From: Dipteris shenzhenensis
Lineage: Eukaryota; Polypodiophyta; Polypodiopsida; Gleicheniales
Strand: one strand, 5' to 3'
DNA: 64,000 nt
NCBI GenBank assembly: GCA_047967505.1
Contig: CM106541.1
The stretch's first letter is position 1. Every line of letters starts with the position of its first letter. Shown here one piece after another: positions 21,428 through 33,400 of this stretch. The notes beneath the pieces were generated by a model. The model was not told the origin of the DNA and made no database searches. It saw only the letters and a list, made by a program, of their open reading frames with translations. Position numbers and translations under genes: made by a program.

Positions 21428-22190
21428 TGCATGCATATGCAGCATTGTGTGTGACTCCATATCTACCAGATTTTAGAGTTTTTAATCTCTCAAAAGGTGT
21501 TTGTTAATACCGTTATGATATCTTGAAGATTTTAGAGGACTCTTATGGTAAATTAATGTCATGCATGAGCCATACATACATACATGCATACATGCATGTA
21601 TGTATGCATGCATCCATACATACATACATGCATGCATGCATGCATACATATAATTCTTTCATACATTTAAATTGCTTTTATTAATTTAAGAGTAATCAAA
21701 CTATTATTTTTTTAATTATTAATTTAAATTGTTATTAAGTGCAACATTATAGAGAGATATTCTAAATTTTATTACGTGGAAATGACACTGCCAAAAAGTA
21801 AACTTTTGATTTTCGAACAACATTTTCATAAAGTAAACTTTTCATCTGGGAAGGAGTTTTAGGAATAGTCCAAATGTAGACATATGAGTCCAAAATTAAT
21901 GAAATAAGTGTTTTAAGAAGTATGCTAACATATATATGCTAAAAAGTATGCTAACATCAGTATCCTGACATAAGTATGCAAATGTATATATGCTAACATT
22001 AGTAGCCTGACATAAGTATGATAGCAAGTATGCCAACACATATATGCTACCAATTATGCTAACATCAGTATCCTGACATAAGTATACTAATGTATATATG
22101 ATAACAAGTATGCTAACATCAGTATCCTTACATAAGGATGCTAACATAAGTATGATAACAAGTGTGATAACAAAGTATGCTAACATAAGT
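21428..22190. repeat. AT-rich DNA with CATG/CATACA and TATGCTAACA tandem repeats
   Basis: 21570-21655 is a CATACATG/CATGCATG simple array. 21900-22190 is a degenerate tandem array of about 35 bp around AGTATGCTAACATCAGTATCC and TGACATAAGTATG. No gene was seen. Confidence 0.75.
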
Positions 22191-22193
22191 AAT

Positions 22194-22318
22194 CGATATG
22201 TCCCTTGAGGGGTCCACTTTAGGGGCAAGGGCCATATCGACATGCCATTGGACATATGTGGCATGTCTATATGGCCCTTTCCCCTAATGGCAGTGGGGAC
22301 CCCTCAAGGGCCATATTG
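22194..22318. repeat. 125-bp fold-back (inverted repeat)
   Basis: Left arm 22194-22247 and right arm 22259-22318 are near-complementary (CCCTTGAGGGGTCC against GGACCCCTCAAGGG, GGGCCATATCGACATGCCA against TGGCATGTCTATATGGCCC) around an 11-base loop. It could be a MITE-like fold-back or a small-RNA hairpin. No target duplication was confirmed. Confidence 0.8.
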
Positions 22319-22980
22319 CCATGAAAGGAAACCCCTTGATGCGAATTTGTATTCAGTATATTGCAAAGTTATTTCAGCATGCATCCTTTTTTCCTAGATA
22401 TTCTTTATCATACTTGTGAAGCCTATCATTTTCCTTTCGAAATCACATGGCATGCATAGTTGGATTCTTCACATTGGCTCTTTCTTTTGCAATCTCCCCT
22501 TGTGCTACATTGTGAATTTCTAGCACCATACCAAATTGCATAATTCCAGTTTGCCAAATTTTCATTTCAATTTCGAAACTTATTGCATTCCTTGAATTTA
22601 AGCCTATAATTTGTTTAACAAAAGTATCAAAGTGCAAGCTAGTATTTTAGATAAATTGTGATGTTATTTATGAACAAAAGGGAAAGCATCCATTTGGTGC
22701 TACATTTATGCCTAGCCTCATCCTTTCATTTTTGTCAACCACTGACTGCCATTTCCCTATCTAGCATAGCACACTTTATATGCTGAGTAGCATATTGTAT
22801 GGAAACTAATGTGGAACAAATGCAAGATAATTGAAAATATAATCCAATAACAAATGCAAATAATCCAAGAACAAATTCAAAGTGATCCAAGAATAAATGA
22901 TAGATAATCCATGTGGAAATGCAAGCTTTTTGCTTGAAAGATAATACAAAATGGTACACATAATAATCTTATGTCTATTC
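22319..22980. other. no recognised gene
   Basis: AT-rich sequence between the fold-back and the phosphatase pseudogene. Short ORFs (22443-22637, 22735-22959) show no recognisable domain. Confidence 0.6.
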
Positions 22981-23640
22981 CTTTGCATCCTTTTCCTTCA
23001 TCTTAACGATGAATTCCAAAATTTTGATAGAATCCTCGTCATTGAATAGGTCATGCTCGAACTAGGCTATGTATGCTTCATGATCCTAGCATTGAAGCCA
23101 AACAAATAGCCAAGGCTGTACATCCTCCATCAAATACGACTGCAGTTCTTCAGGACCTTGTAGCTCAAACTTGGGAAGTATGCACCATGTACGGGATGGA
23201 TTTTGGTGGACCTTGTACTAAGAATCATCCAAAATAATGGTGTTGGCTGTATTTAAGTGCCTGTGCCAATCCCATATTGTTTGTAGGTCCTTGAAGGAAA
23301 TTGGTTTGTCATCCAATGAAAACTTTGCTTGATGACACTGTTCTTGATCCAATATTGTAATTTCCTTTTGGCATGCAAAACAAGCACGAAGAATTCAATC
23401 AACTTTAATTCTTCAGGAAGTGCTCCAAACAAAAACTTTGAACCAAGGCAAAAATCTAAAAATGTGGAAGCATCTTTCCTAATATATACAACCTGTCCCT
23501 TGGACTCTTAACACTAATTCATGAGGAATGCATATGGTTGGGGCGATTCTCCATGATAGGACTCTATGATCATCACCACCAGAAGACCATTCAGGTCCAA
23601 CACAATTGCTCTTTGATCTTCATGGAGAGGTGTTGGGACC
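22981..23640 (-). pseudogene. NLI-interacting-factor/FCP1-like HAD phosphatase pseudogene
   Basis: The minus strand reads, at about 23605-23580, AIVLDLNGLLV, which matches the DLNGLL catalytic motif I of plant NIF-like (FCP1-homology) phosphatases. VVYIRKDASTFLDFC follows, and after a frameshift KVFVWSTS. Then one frame from about 23460 to 22981 gives ITILDQEQC, KPISFKDLQTIW, NTANTIILDDS and YKVHQNPSRTW, where ILDDS is motif III. Such proteins remove phosphate from Ser/Thr residues. At least four in-frame stops and one frameshift, with no introns across this span, point to a dead, perhaps processed copy. It was identified from motif order, not by a search. Confidence 0.7.
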
Positions 23641-25400
23641 ATCTTTGGTGTAGGTCGGCATAATAGTTGAAGGTGATCCATCAATGGAAGGCTACTGGCT
23701 CAGATGGATGTGTCTGAAGTCTTCATAGAATGCTCATTTCCCTTCTATGAATTCGTTCCAATCTATCGTACTCATCCCTCAATTGCATCCCTCAATTTCC
23801 TTGCCCGATTGGTCTCAAACACTATTGGTTGGGCATGAGAGGCAGTAACATAAAATAGGCTTGCACCAAAAGGTTGGTGTAACATTGTTTAAATAAAGCT
23901 TCATGTACATCATTAGGAACCATACAGACATGTAAAATTAAGATGAGCCATACAAAATTAGAATAAGACATATACAATCAAAACAAGCCATATAAAATCA
24001 TAATGAGGCTTATAAAATCGATCATATAACATCAGACACATAAAATCAGAATGAACCATATAAAATCTTAATGAGACATATAAATTCAGACAATATACAA
24101 TCATAGTGAACCTTAAAAAATCGAATAAAGCCATATAGAACTAGAGCGATTCCAAGTATCTAGCATTTCTTTGAGTCTGGATAAAAGCATGTACCGTGGG
24201 CGGGGGTAGCATATCGAGCTATAAATAGCCTAGAATGAGACATAAAACTAGACATATAACATTATATATATTAATTCATACATTGAAAAATCAAAATGAG
24301 CCATATAAAATCAGCATACAAACCTATAAATATCCCTTCTATTAAATATCCCAAATGACTTCAATACAATAGCTCTGTGTTGTACTCTACACACCCCAGT
24401 ATGTAGCCCATTAGCTTATAATTGCTATCTAACCAGCACATGAGTAGAAGTCTGGTAGGTTTGTAGTCTCTACATGATTGTCTCTACATGAATGCTAACA
24501 AACTAACATAGGGTAGTTGGGACCATAAGTATACTAGTGTGCACCCAATAGCATAACTTGTACACTATGTAGAATATCTACTATGCTAATAAAGTACCAT
24601 AGAACATAAGCGGTAGGAACTATCCTCTTCACCATCTATATCTGCACAATATAGTTTAAATCAATTGTGAAAACACACATGTGGCTTAAACCATACAATA
24701 CTACATCAACAAACATATATGCTCATAAGAGATGTGCCAATTTTACATGTGCTAATAACACGTGCTATGCTACATGCTAATTAGCAAATATGCTAATAAC
24801 ATATATGATAATTAGCACAATGTATGCTAATAACAAATATGCTAGTACTTGATATGCTAATTAGCACATATGCTAATAATAGATATGATGATTATCACAT
24901 ATGCTAATAACATATACGGTGATTAGCACATATGCTAATAGCATATATGATGATTAGCACATACGCTAACAATATATTTGTGTTATTAACATACCTGATA
25001 ATAGCACATATGCTAATCATAGATATGCTATAAGTGATAATAAAAAACTTGCTAATAATAGATGTGCTAATAGATGTGCTAACAGATATTGTGCTAATGG
25101 ATATGGTACCATGTATGCTAACAATATGTGCTAATGGATATGGTTCCATATATGCTAATAGACAAATGTGCTAACATAAGGATATGGTACCATGTATGCT
25201 AACAATATGTGCTAATGGATATGGTTTAACGTATGCCAATGGACAAATGTGCTAACATCAGTTATGCTAATATCAATATGCATATAGCTCCAAATGCTCT
25301 AATGGTAGGTGTGATAATAGTACACCTGCTAAAACAACACACTTTCACCAACTAACATGCTAACAAATATGTTGATAGATAAGCTAAAACACAAGTGAGG
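23641..25400. repeat. AT-rich region with two tandem-repeat fields
   Basis: 23930-24330 holds degenerate units near CCATATAAAATCAGAATGAG. 24690-25310 holds degenerate units near AGCACATATGCTAATAACA, sharing TATGCTAA with the array at 21900-22190. No gene was seen. Confidence 0.75.
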
Positions 25401-25589
25401 TAATATCATAGATGTGCTCAAAACATAGGTATGTTGAATTTGAGGTCTATTACTAAAACTTGAGACATTCAACCTTACAGCATGCTTCTTACTAGACAGT
25501 TCCTTGCCAATAGTTGTTGTTGCAAATTGCATACCAACAGGAGGCTTTCTAGTATCATCATCCCTAAACACCCCAACCATCATCTTCAC

Positions 25590-26460
25590 AGCATCATCAA
25601 TTACATAGTTGCAATTGGAATCCCTGCTTCCATGGAGCAAGTTGTGGCAAATCACAGAACATGGTAGTATGTTTGCATGGCAAGCATACCAACATCATGG
25701 CGTTCTCATGCTCAAGGGCCATCCCACAACCTACGTACCATCTTGCGACATTAATTTGGCCCTGTACTACATGTCGGGGATGAGGAGGGGAAGGTACAAA
25801 CTGTGTAGGCCCCTTGCTCTTCAATTCATGTAGCATCTACAAAGCCCGAGCATGCTGGCCTCACAACTCTGACAAATGCTCTAAGTACATGTCAACTACA
25901 GCCTACAAACATTACACAACATCGACCAAGTCTTAGAAACATTGAATGAATATATACAAATGCAACTTCAGATGGGACTAGTGATAGTCAAAGTTGGAAG
26001 CACATGCATGGGTGTCAAACACTTTTTTGTTAACATGTTCAATGTCCAAGTGGACTAGAGTCTTAGAGAGATGTTCTATGGTCAATTGTAGCTCAAACAT
26101 CCTCCTTATATCTACGCAGTCTAGTTGCAAGGATCGCAGTTCAATCTTCACTTCCTCCTTCTCTACTCTAAGTTGCTTCACAACGGCACTTACAATTTTC
26201 CAACTCCTCTTCCTAACCATTACATCTATTAATGAATTGTTTGCCTCTCCAATTCCTGCGCAATAGTTTTAAGTTCAACATCTAAGTGATCAATTAGAGA
26301 AATTATTTCCTCTACATGTGGGTGGCCAACAAGCATACGGCCCTTGTTTTTTTTGCCATGCCTTGTAAACTGGCCCCTTCTCATCTGTTCTAGGAGTGTC
26401 ATCTTGAAATAATATTCCTCATCATCCTAGATTGTAGAAGGTCCTTCATTATTTCTCTTC
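25590..26460 (-). pseudogene. degenerate coding remnant, possibly coiled-coil plus RING
   Basis: Minus-strand blocks give GQFTRHGKKNKGRMLVGHPH and IISLIDHLDVELKTIAQELE, then 25978-26220 (a heptad-rich KKEEVKIEL-type stretch after MVRKRSWKIV). Last, at 25597-25836, come CGMALEHENAMMLVCLPCKH and TTMFC, resembling the C-x-H-x3-C half of a C-terminal RING finger with the last cysteines lost. The order coiled coil then RING recalls some plant E3 or kinesin proteins, but several stops intervene and the match is weak. Confidence 0.3.
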
Positions 26461-28050
26461 CACTTAATGGTGTGGCTCTCAAAATAGCCACTTTTCTTTA
26501 GCTCTCAAGTGTTGCTCTACAAAAACTACCCATGCAAAATTGGTTGAACTACCTTGCTCAATCACAACCGGGCTAAATTTTTTTGTGTATTCCCTCGCAA
26601 AGACCATTGTGACCTCGATATTAGTAGGGCATTGTTTCTGGTACACCTTATTGCAGATAAGAACAAAATCTCTATATGTTTTAGGATGAACACTGTTGCA
26701 CTTAATTTATGGCATGGACAGATCTCTAAGAGTTTTAAACAGGCCCAATAACTCCCTCTCTGACAGTCAGCCTCCTTTAAGGTTTTTGGATCACCTCCGA
26801 TCAAACTATGGTCGTCCTTCAGCATGAAAAGCCTCCTTCATAAGGCACAACCTCCTTTTCTCTAGCCACTCCAATTTGGGAGCTTTCCATTGCCCTGAAC
26901 ACAGAATGCCACATTAGTTGAAGTGTATAAACAATGTGGAGATGAGACAAAGAAAAAACGGACTTGGAGGTACAGAAAAAGGATGAACCAATAGTAGAAA
27001 AGGCTTGCATGTCGATCTCCTCCTCTTTGGTGGGGTTTGGTCTTTTGCTTTCAGGAAGACCTCTGGCTCGGCTGCTTCCCTTTCTGACGTGTATGCGAGA
27101 GAAACTTCCTCTTTTCTACTGGAAGTGTTCTTTCGAGCTAGAGCTGGACATGGGTCTGGCTTCCCTCCAACATGTTCTCTCCTACGCCTCCTTCCCTCCA
27201 TGGATTTGTGGAGCCCATGTCCGCCACTCCTTCCCTTCCTAGCCATGATGATCAGCTCGCGCAAGCACATCGCCCGCTATAGATTTTGCATTGTCCTGCT
27301 TTCTAAGCTACTCAGTAAGGCTCTCAACTGCCATTCAACTTTAGTTGCATTCAGTTGAGAGAAAGGCCATGCCTTGTTATGATTATTCATGTACCCTTAA
27401 ATGTTATTTTATCAAATGAATATGAATCATTCTCAAATTTGTGTGCTTTCAACTCATGCTATCTTGTCAATGCTAAAAAGCACAAAAAGTGTAGTGGGTG
27501 AATGTGCGTCCACCCTAATTAGGAAGTCATATGTCATGATTTGCATATTGAAATTCATGAATGAACCACTTCATTTGACAAAGAGTTGGTCCTGCATAGG
27601 ATATTTTCTTTATTATATAAATACTTTACTATGCTTTGGGATATGTTGTCCCTTAAAACCTTTCTTTGGCGGATTTGATTACATTGTATGTACTTGTTTC
27701 CACCTAGATGTATGGTGACTCTATGAAATCTAGTTCTCACTTTTTGAAAGGGTTCCCATGGGATGTGGGATCTATTAGCATATGATCTTCAAGATTTGGT
27801 ATGGCCACTTGCTAACAATATCACATTTGACCTCGACTACTCCTTGATGGGATTCATCCATCACTATCATTCTTCATGTGGAAGAACAAAACTTCATAGG
27901 CTCATGTCTCAATCTTTTCTATACAAATGTCCCGCAATCAAAGTATACTTCCAAACTTTTAGTGCAATCATTTGCCTCTCATTCATTGATGCACCTTTAA
28001 GAGTGTTTTTGTGAAGATATTTTCTCATGCTTGTCTTCATACATAGACAC
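26461..28050. other. no confident gene
   Basis: A minus-strand ORF at 26914-27270 is basic and Lys/Arg-rich (MARKGRSGGHG, SMEGRRRRREHVGG). It might be the first exon of the remnant at 25590-26460, but I have no supporting motif. The rest of the interval shows only short ORFs. Confidence 0.4.
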
Positions 28051-28718
28051 ATCAATATCCCTGCATTAAGTAGTAGTTCATCTATCGTCTCTTTGGATAT
28101 TTGATCTTAGTGCAGAACAAATAGTCTGGCCCATAATGACATGAACAAGGATCATCGACTATTTTGAAATTGAACTCCACCTTATCAATCTAGGCTTCGT
28201 GATTCCTTTTTTGATCAAGTATAGCAACACTAGATGATCCACAAAGAACATGAAAGGTTGCCTAGCAAGTAGTGCCAAAACGTTTAAACACTATACACCA
28301 TTCCCAAAGCTTCCCTTTCAATTGTGGAGTAATTCTTCTCCACCATCGAGAGCATTTGACTCACATAGACTATTAGGTCATCCATGCCCCGATGAGCCAA
28401 AATAGACCCAATGCCATCCTTGATGCATCAACATGTATATATATTCCAATTGGGATTCCTGAGTACCTATGCCTTTACCACCATCTCTTGTATAATTTGA
28501 AGTATTTTGGCTTATTCATTGTTTTGTTCCCTACCTTGTGTGTTGATGCAACAGATGTTGCTCAAATCCATGTTTTGAATGACATCAATCTTTGATTTCT
28601 CAATCATGCTCCCTTCATCAGAAATGATGTGCCCCAACAATTCTCTTCAAAAGTTAGAAAACACATGTTTTCATTGATTAAGGGAGAGTGAGTCTATGTG
28701 CACTTCTAGAATACCTTT
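28050..28718 (-). mobile_element. Ty3/gypsy element F, 3' part (RT tail-RNase H), degenerate
   Basis: The minus strand resembles element A's RNase H region: the plus-strand block 28270-28320 (TAGTGCCAAAACGTTTAAAC and CTATACACCATT) parallels 1202-1236. The RT tail near 28620-28660 parallels 1655-1700. Stops are too frequent for any long ORF. It continues on the other side of copia E at 34100. Confidence 0.75.
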
Positions 28719-29294
28719 TGTTAGAGTTAGCTCAAATGTCCACCTCTCATGTAACCCACCAATATTCTGTGTACCCAATGTTGTAAGGCCCCCATATGAG
28801 GAGAAGCCATGATGGGTATCAGATATTGGGAGGGATCCCCAGTTTTGACACTGGAAGGGGTCTTAGAGTAGACCAGATGGTTATGAGACGGCTTAGGAGC
28901 CAAGAGTAGATACCCGTCTGCACAAAGGGGGGGTTCGGGGGGCGCAGGCCCCCGGTGGGGGTCTGGGGGCAAAGCCCCCAGCGGCAGGGTCGGGTGGTCT
29001 TCCAGGCCGACTGTCTATTAGGCCGACTGCCTATTACAGGGCCGACCGTCAACCACTTACACTATATAAGTGGCCACCCCCTATCATCAGATCACCAGTT
29101 CTTCACGCTCATAGTCCTCCGTCCAGCATCTGTCTAGATCACCATCGAAGCTCTGTCTGTAGAGCGCACGGGTGGACAGCCAACCATCAGTTGTATCAGC
29201 AGTTTGGTATATCAAAATTTTTGTATTCTCTCCAGCTTTCCATCATGTACTTGCGTTTTGTTGTTATCTTCCGCTGCGTACTATTTTCTTACAT
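28719..29294 (+). repeat. 5' LTR of element E (576 bp)
   Basis: TGTTAGAG...TCTTACA. It contains a GC-rich block (28925-29000) of G-runs and inverted GGGGGC/GCCCCC segments and a TATATAAG promoter box (29063-29070), itself in a short palindrome CCACTTA...TAAGTGG. Confidence 0.93.
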
Positions 29295-29306
29295 GGTATC
29301 AGAGCT
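29295..29306 (+). promoter_or_regulatory. primer-binding site, element E
   Basis: TGGTATCAGAGC directly after the LTR, for initiator tRNA-Met. Confidence 0.93.
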
Positions 29307-29373
29307 CAGGCTATCTGAGTAACGACTTTATTGCAAGTTCAACGAGCTTTGTTAGCAAAGGCTACTAGGAGTG

Positions 29374-29770
29374 ATGGCTGCACCAACCCCGTTGCGAATT
29401 CGTCCACCTGCCTTCAATGAAGGCAAGCTCGATGGGACGAATTATACTTTGTGGAAATTCAAGATCAGCGCGATCTTGGATTCATATGAGCTTCTGGATA
29501 CTGTTCTGGGATGCCGGTTGGATCACCGAATCCAAACAACCCCAACGTCATAACGCCACCGAATGCAGATCTTCTTCAGGCATGGAAACGAAGGAACGCA
29601 GATGCACTCTGCGCTCTTGTTACCAGTTCAAGTGATTCTGTTTTGACTCTGATTCAGCACACAGACAAGGCAAGTGAGGCTTGCAACATACTGAAAGGTC
29701 AGTATGAAACGCGGAATCAGACCAGAATTCCTGGAGAATATGCTTGCTGCAGAGAGGTGCTCTGATGGAG
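29374..29770 (+). pseudogene. element E Gag N-terminal part, frameshifted
   Basis: The start ATGGCTGCACC (29374) gives LDGTNYTLWKFKISAILDSY, the copia Gag N-terminus, up to about 29505. The sense then moves to another frame (29511-29715: [37 protein letters not shown]) and returns to the first at about 29715 ([11 protein letters not shown]). The two shifts cancel, so the residues between are displaced but the downstream frame is restored. Gag forms the particle shell. As written it is broken. Confidence 0.85.
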
Positions 29771-32700
29771 AATCAGCTGAGACATTCATCACACGGATCA
29801 AGAATCTACGTGATCAGATGGCGGCGGTTGGGATTACAAAGACCAGTGAAGAGTTGGCCAGAAGGTGCATTCGGATCCTTCCACAAAAGTACGATGCATT
29901 GGTCACGACACTCAACACGCAGGTAAGAAATCCACCCCTCACTTTTGAAGAGTTCAGCGCGATGCTTCTAGAGGAGGAGATGCGAATGAAGACCCGCGAT
30001 GGCGGAAGTGATGCAGCATTCTCAACCACATCCAAAGGGAAGGGTGGAGAGAAGAAGAATGGTAAGAAGAAGAAGTTTTCAGGTAAGTGCCACTACTGCA
30101 ACAAAAGCGGTCACATGATCAAGGATTGTAGAAAGAAGCAGCAGGACGAAAAGAATGGCACTACACAGTCTTCTTCGAAAGGCAAGGAATCTGCCAACAC
30201 AGTTGAAACTGAGTTGGAGCTATGGGTTGCAATTGAAGAAATATGCTCCTCAACAGAAGTTTCAACAACGAATGATTCGTGGCTCCTTGATAGTGGAGCG
30301 TCCCGTCACATGACCAGAAAGAAGGACTGGTATAGCTCTTTCAAGCCTCTACAAGAGCCCATGAACGTGACGGTCGGTAATAATGCAAAATGCCCTGTGG
30401 AAGGTATAGGTACTATCTCTCTTTCCATTCAAGAGGGTGAAACTAAAGAGCTTTCTGATGTATTACTAGTTCCTCAGCTAAAGAAGAACTTGGTTTCGGT
30501 TGCTGCGATAACTGATCGCAACTTGGAGGTGCGTTTCAAGAGGACCGGAGCAGAAATCCTTAATGCAGCGGGCAAGGTGGTCGGCAAGGCAGTAAGGAAG
30601 AACAATCTGTATGAGTTGACGGCACTAACAGTCTCTTCAGGAGTGGGCATCAGTAAGGTATGGCATGAAAGATTTGGTCATCTTAGTTATCCTATTCTTT
30701 TGGAAATGCAGAAAACAGGGATGGTTGCACACTTGCCTGCACTCTCAAAGGTGCAGGAACCTTGTAAAGCTTGTATGATGGGCAAGCAACAAAGGAAGGC
30801 TTTTCCACATGAGAGCGGCTATCGGGAAAAGGCTCCTCTAGAATTGGTTCATGCTGATCTCAGTGGGAAAGCTCCGACTCAAGCTTTGGGGGGATGTAAC
30901 TACTATATGCTTATCGTCGACGACTATAGTAGATACATGTGGGTGTATTTTCTACGAGATAAGGCTGAAGCTCTTGGAAAATTCAAACAGTGGCAAAAGA
31001 TGGTGGAAAACGAAAGCGGGCTGAAGGTAAAGAAGCTTCGCACGGATCGAGGAAGAGAGTTCCTGTCAAAAGAGTTCGACACATACTTGCACGAGAATGG
31101 CATTAAGCGCCAACTCACGACTGCACATACTCCGCAACAAAATGGTGTTGTAGAGCGTCACAATCGTACTGCCATGGAGATGGCACGATGCATGGCACTA
31201 GGTAAAGGATTGCCTAAGTCTTTTTGGGCTGAGGCAGTCAATACAGCAGTCTACATCCTCAATCGAAGCTTCACAAAGGCCTTGACGGGCAAAACACCTT
31301 TGGAGGCTTACTCAGGTAAAAAGCCTTCCGCTTCTCATTTCAGAACATTTGGATGTGAGTGCTTTGTTCATGTTCCAAATAGCACCAAAAAGAAATTAGA
31401 TCCAAAGAGCAGAAAGTGTATTTTCATGGGCTATAGCCAGGAGTCAAAGGCGTACCGGCTATATGATCCAGAGGCAAAGAAGATCGTGGTCAGTCGTGAT
31501 GTGGTGTTTTGGGAACAGCCACATATAGTGGAGGAGGAGGTATGCCCTTCCATTTTATCATCAGCCATAAAAGTAACTCACCTTGTGCCCATATCTAAAG
31601 CAGAGTTGCAGAATGAGGAGGAGTACTTCGAGGAACAGACTCCACCAACACCACAACATGCCTTGGCTCCACAAGGTAAGCCACTTCCAAAGTGGGCAAG
31701 GCAGCTCTTTGATGAGAAGAATCCGGTTCCAGACTTGGCGGAGTCATCTGCAGATGGACTTCGACGATCAAAGAGGATAGAGGAGCAGAAAAGGGCTTCT
31801 GAACACATAGTCAATATGGCCTTGATGGCTGAGATTATGAAAGTTCAAGAGCCTACGAATTTGGATGAGGCAATGGACGATCCAAATTGGAAAGCTGCCA
31901 TGCAAGACGAGTATGACAGCATCATGAAGAATCAGACTTGGGACTTGGTTGATCGTCCAGTAAAAAGGAAGATCATTGGTACCAAATGGGTATGGAAGGC
32001 CAAGTACAAATCTGATGGATCTTTGGAAAAGTACAAGGCTAGGCTTGTTGCACAAGGATACTCTCAAGTTGAAGGCTTTGATTTTGAGGATTCCTTTGCT
32101 CCTACAGCAAGGATGACAACTATTCGGGTGGTACTTGCCTTGGCTGCTCATAAGCAGTGGCCGGTGTTTCAAATGGACGTGAAATCTACGTTCTTGAATG
32201 GACATCTCAAGGAGGAGGTATATGTGTTCCAGCCACTAGGATTTGAGGTGCCCAATTCAGAGAACAAGGTTTGCAGACTAAAGCAGGCATTGTATGGGCT
32301 GAAACAGGCCCCAAGGGCATGGTACCAACGGATTGATAGCTTTCTCATATCTATTGGTTTCTCAAAAAGTGCTTCTGATGCTAACCTGTATGTTTGTAAG
32401 CAGGATGGCAAGTATGTGGTAATAGTCCTTTACGTGGATGACTTGATCATCACAGGAGATCATGAGAAGATGCTGCAAAAGTTGAGGGAGTCGTTGAGTT
32501 CTGAGTTTGAGATGACAGATTTGGGGCTCATGCACTTTTGCCTCGGCATTGAGGTTTGGCAAAAACCTGGCAGGATTTTCATCTCTCAGCAGAGATATGC
32601 TCGCGAGATCTTGAAGGCATTCGATATGACCGAGTGTAAGGACGTGGTCTCTCCCATGGAGGTGAATGGTAAGCTCTCAGTGGAGGATGCATCACCACTT

Positions 32701-32847
32701 GTCGACATCAAGGAGTATAGGAAACTTGTGGGGAGTCTCATTTTTCTGTGCAACACTAGACCTGATATCAGCTTTGCAGTGGTGTACTTAGTAGGTTCTC
32801 AAATCAACCTCGAGAGAACCATTGGAAAGCAGGGATGCGTGTGCTAA
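29704..32847 (+). CDS. element E Gag C-terminus-protease-integrase-RT polyprotein
   Basis: A 1,047-codon open frame. In order: the capsid end ([17 protein letters not shown]), CCHC knuckle [14 protein letters not shown] (about residue 128), protease DSGASRHMT (about residue 197), and integrase with HERFGHLSY...[25 protein letters not shown] and [14 protein letters not shown] follows with [29 protein letters not shown] and [11 protein letters not shown]. One polyprotein with internal protease is the copia arrangement. The annotated Met is internal, as true translation would start at 29374. The frame is lost near 32790 before the RNase H. Confidence 0.92.
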   Translation: MKRGIRPEFLENMLAAERCSDGESAETFITRIKNLRDQMAAVGITKTSEELARRCIRILPQKYDALVTTLNTQVRNPPLTFEEFSAMLLEEEMRMKTRDGGSDAAFSTTSKGKGGEKKNGKKKKFSGKCHYCNKSGHMIKDCRKKQQDEKNGTTQSSSKGKESANTVETELELWVAIEEICSSTEVSTTNDSWLLDSGASRHMTRKKDWYSSFKPLQEPMNVTVGNNAKCPVEGIGTISLSIQEGETKELSDVLLVPQLKKNLVSVAAITDRNLEVRFKRTGAEILNAAGKVVGKAVRKNNLYELTALTVSSGVGISKVWHERFGHLSYPILLEMQKTGMVAHLPALSKVQEPCKACMMGKQQRKAFPHESGYREKAPLELVHADLSGKAPTQALGGCNYYMLIVDDYSRYMWVYFLRDKAEALGKFKQWQKMVENESGLKVKKLRTDRGREFLSKEFDTYLHENGIKRQLTTAHTPQQNGVVERHNRTAMEMARCMALGKGLPKSFWAEAVNTAVYILNRSFTKALTGKTPLEAYSGKKPSASHFRTFGCECFVHVPNSTKKKLDPKSRKCIFMGYSQESKAYRLYDPEAKKIVVSRDVVFWEQPHIVEEEVCPSILSSAIKVTHLVPISKAELQNEEEYFEEQTPPTPQHALAPQGKPLPKWARQLFDEKNPVPDLAESSADGLRRSKRIEEQKRASEHIVNMALMAEIMKVQEPTNLDEAMDDPNWKAAMQDEYDSIMKNQTWDLVDRPVKRKIIGTKWVWKAKYKSDGSLEKYKARLVAQGYSQVEGFDFEDSFAPTARMTTIRVVLALAAHKQWPVFQMDVKSTFLNGHLKEEVYVFQPLGFEVPNSENKVCRLKQALYGLKQAPRAWYQRIDSFLISIGFSKSASDANLYVCKQDGKYVVIVLYVDDLIITGDHEKMLQKLRESLSSEFEMTDLGLMHFCLGIEVWQKPGRIFISQQRYAREILKAFDMTECKDVVSPMEVNGKLSVEDASPLVDIKEYRKLVGSLIFLCNTRPDISFAVVYLVGSQINLERTIGKQGCVC

Positions 32848-33371
32848 AGTACGTGAAAGGTACACTGGAGTATGGCATTACCTACAGAGCAGGGAAGACC
32901 TTGGCGGGTTACTGTGACTCAGATTGGGCGGGAGATTGTGATTCTAGAAAGTCAGTTTCTGGATATTGTTTCTCACTTGGTTCAGGAGTGTTCTCTTGGA
33001 TTAGCAAGAAGCAACCAACAGTGGCACTATCTTCGACGGAAGCTGAGTACAAGGCAGCATGCATTGCTGCTTGTGAAGTAGTTTGGCTAAGGAGGATCCT
33101 ACAAGACATAGGAGTTCCAATCGAAGATGCGACGGTTCTAAAATGCGACAATCAGAGTTGCATGGCCATTGCAAAGAATCCTGTGTCCCATGCTCGTACA
33201 AAGCACATAGAGATCCAGTATCAGTACGTACGAGAGCTCATCAAGGATGGAGTCATAGAGCTGGAGTATTGTCCCACAGAGGACAATTGCGCAGACATCT
33301 TCACGAAGGCTCTTGGGAATGATTTATTGTTGCGGCATCTACATCGACTCGGCATTGGTCCAATCACATAG
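32790..33371 (+). pseudogene. element E RNase H
   Basis: Restarts in a new frame (best block 32835-33371): [47 protein letters not shown] (here ALSSTEAEYKAA), CDNQSCMAIAKNPVSHARTKHIEI and CADIFTKALG. It is complete to a stop 29 bases before the 3' LTR. A small deletion near 32785-32795 separates it from RT. Confidence 0.9.
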
Positions 33372-33400
33372 TTCATCTTCGGGTGAACATTGAGGGGGGG

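Noticed and set aside
26914-27358. Overlapping ORFs on both strands (27005-27358 plus, 26914-27270 minus)
   Set aside because: No recognisable domain on either strand; kept only as an uncertain region in the feature list.
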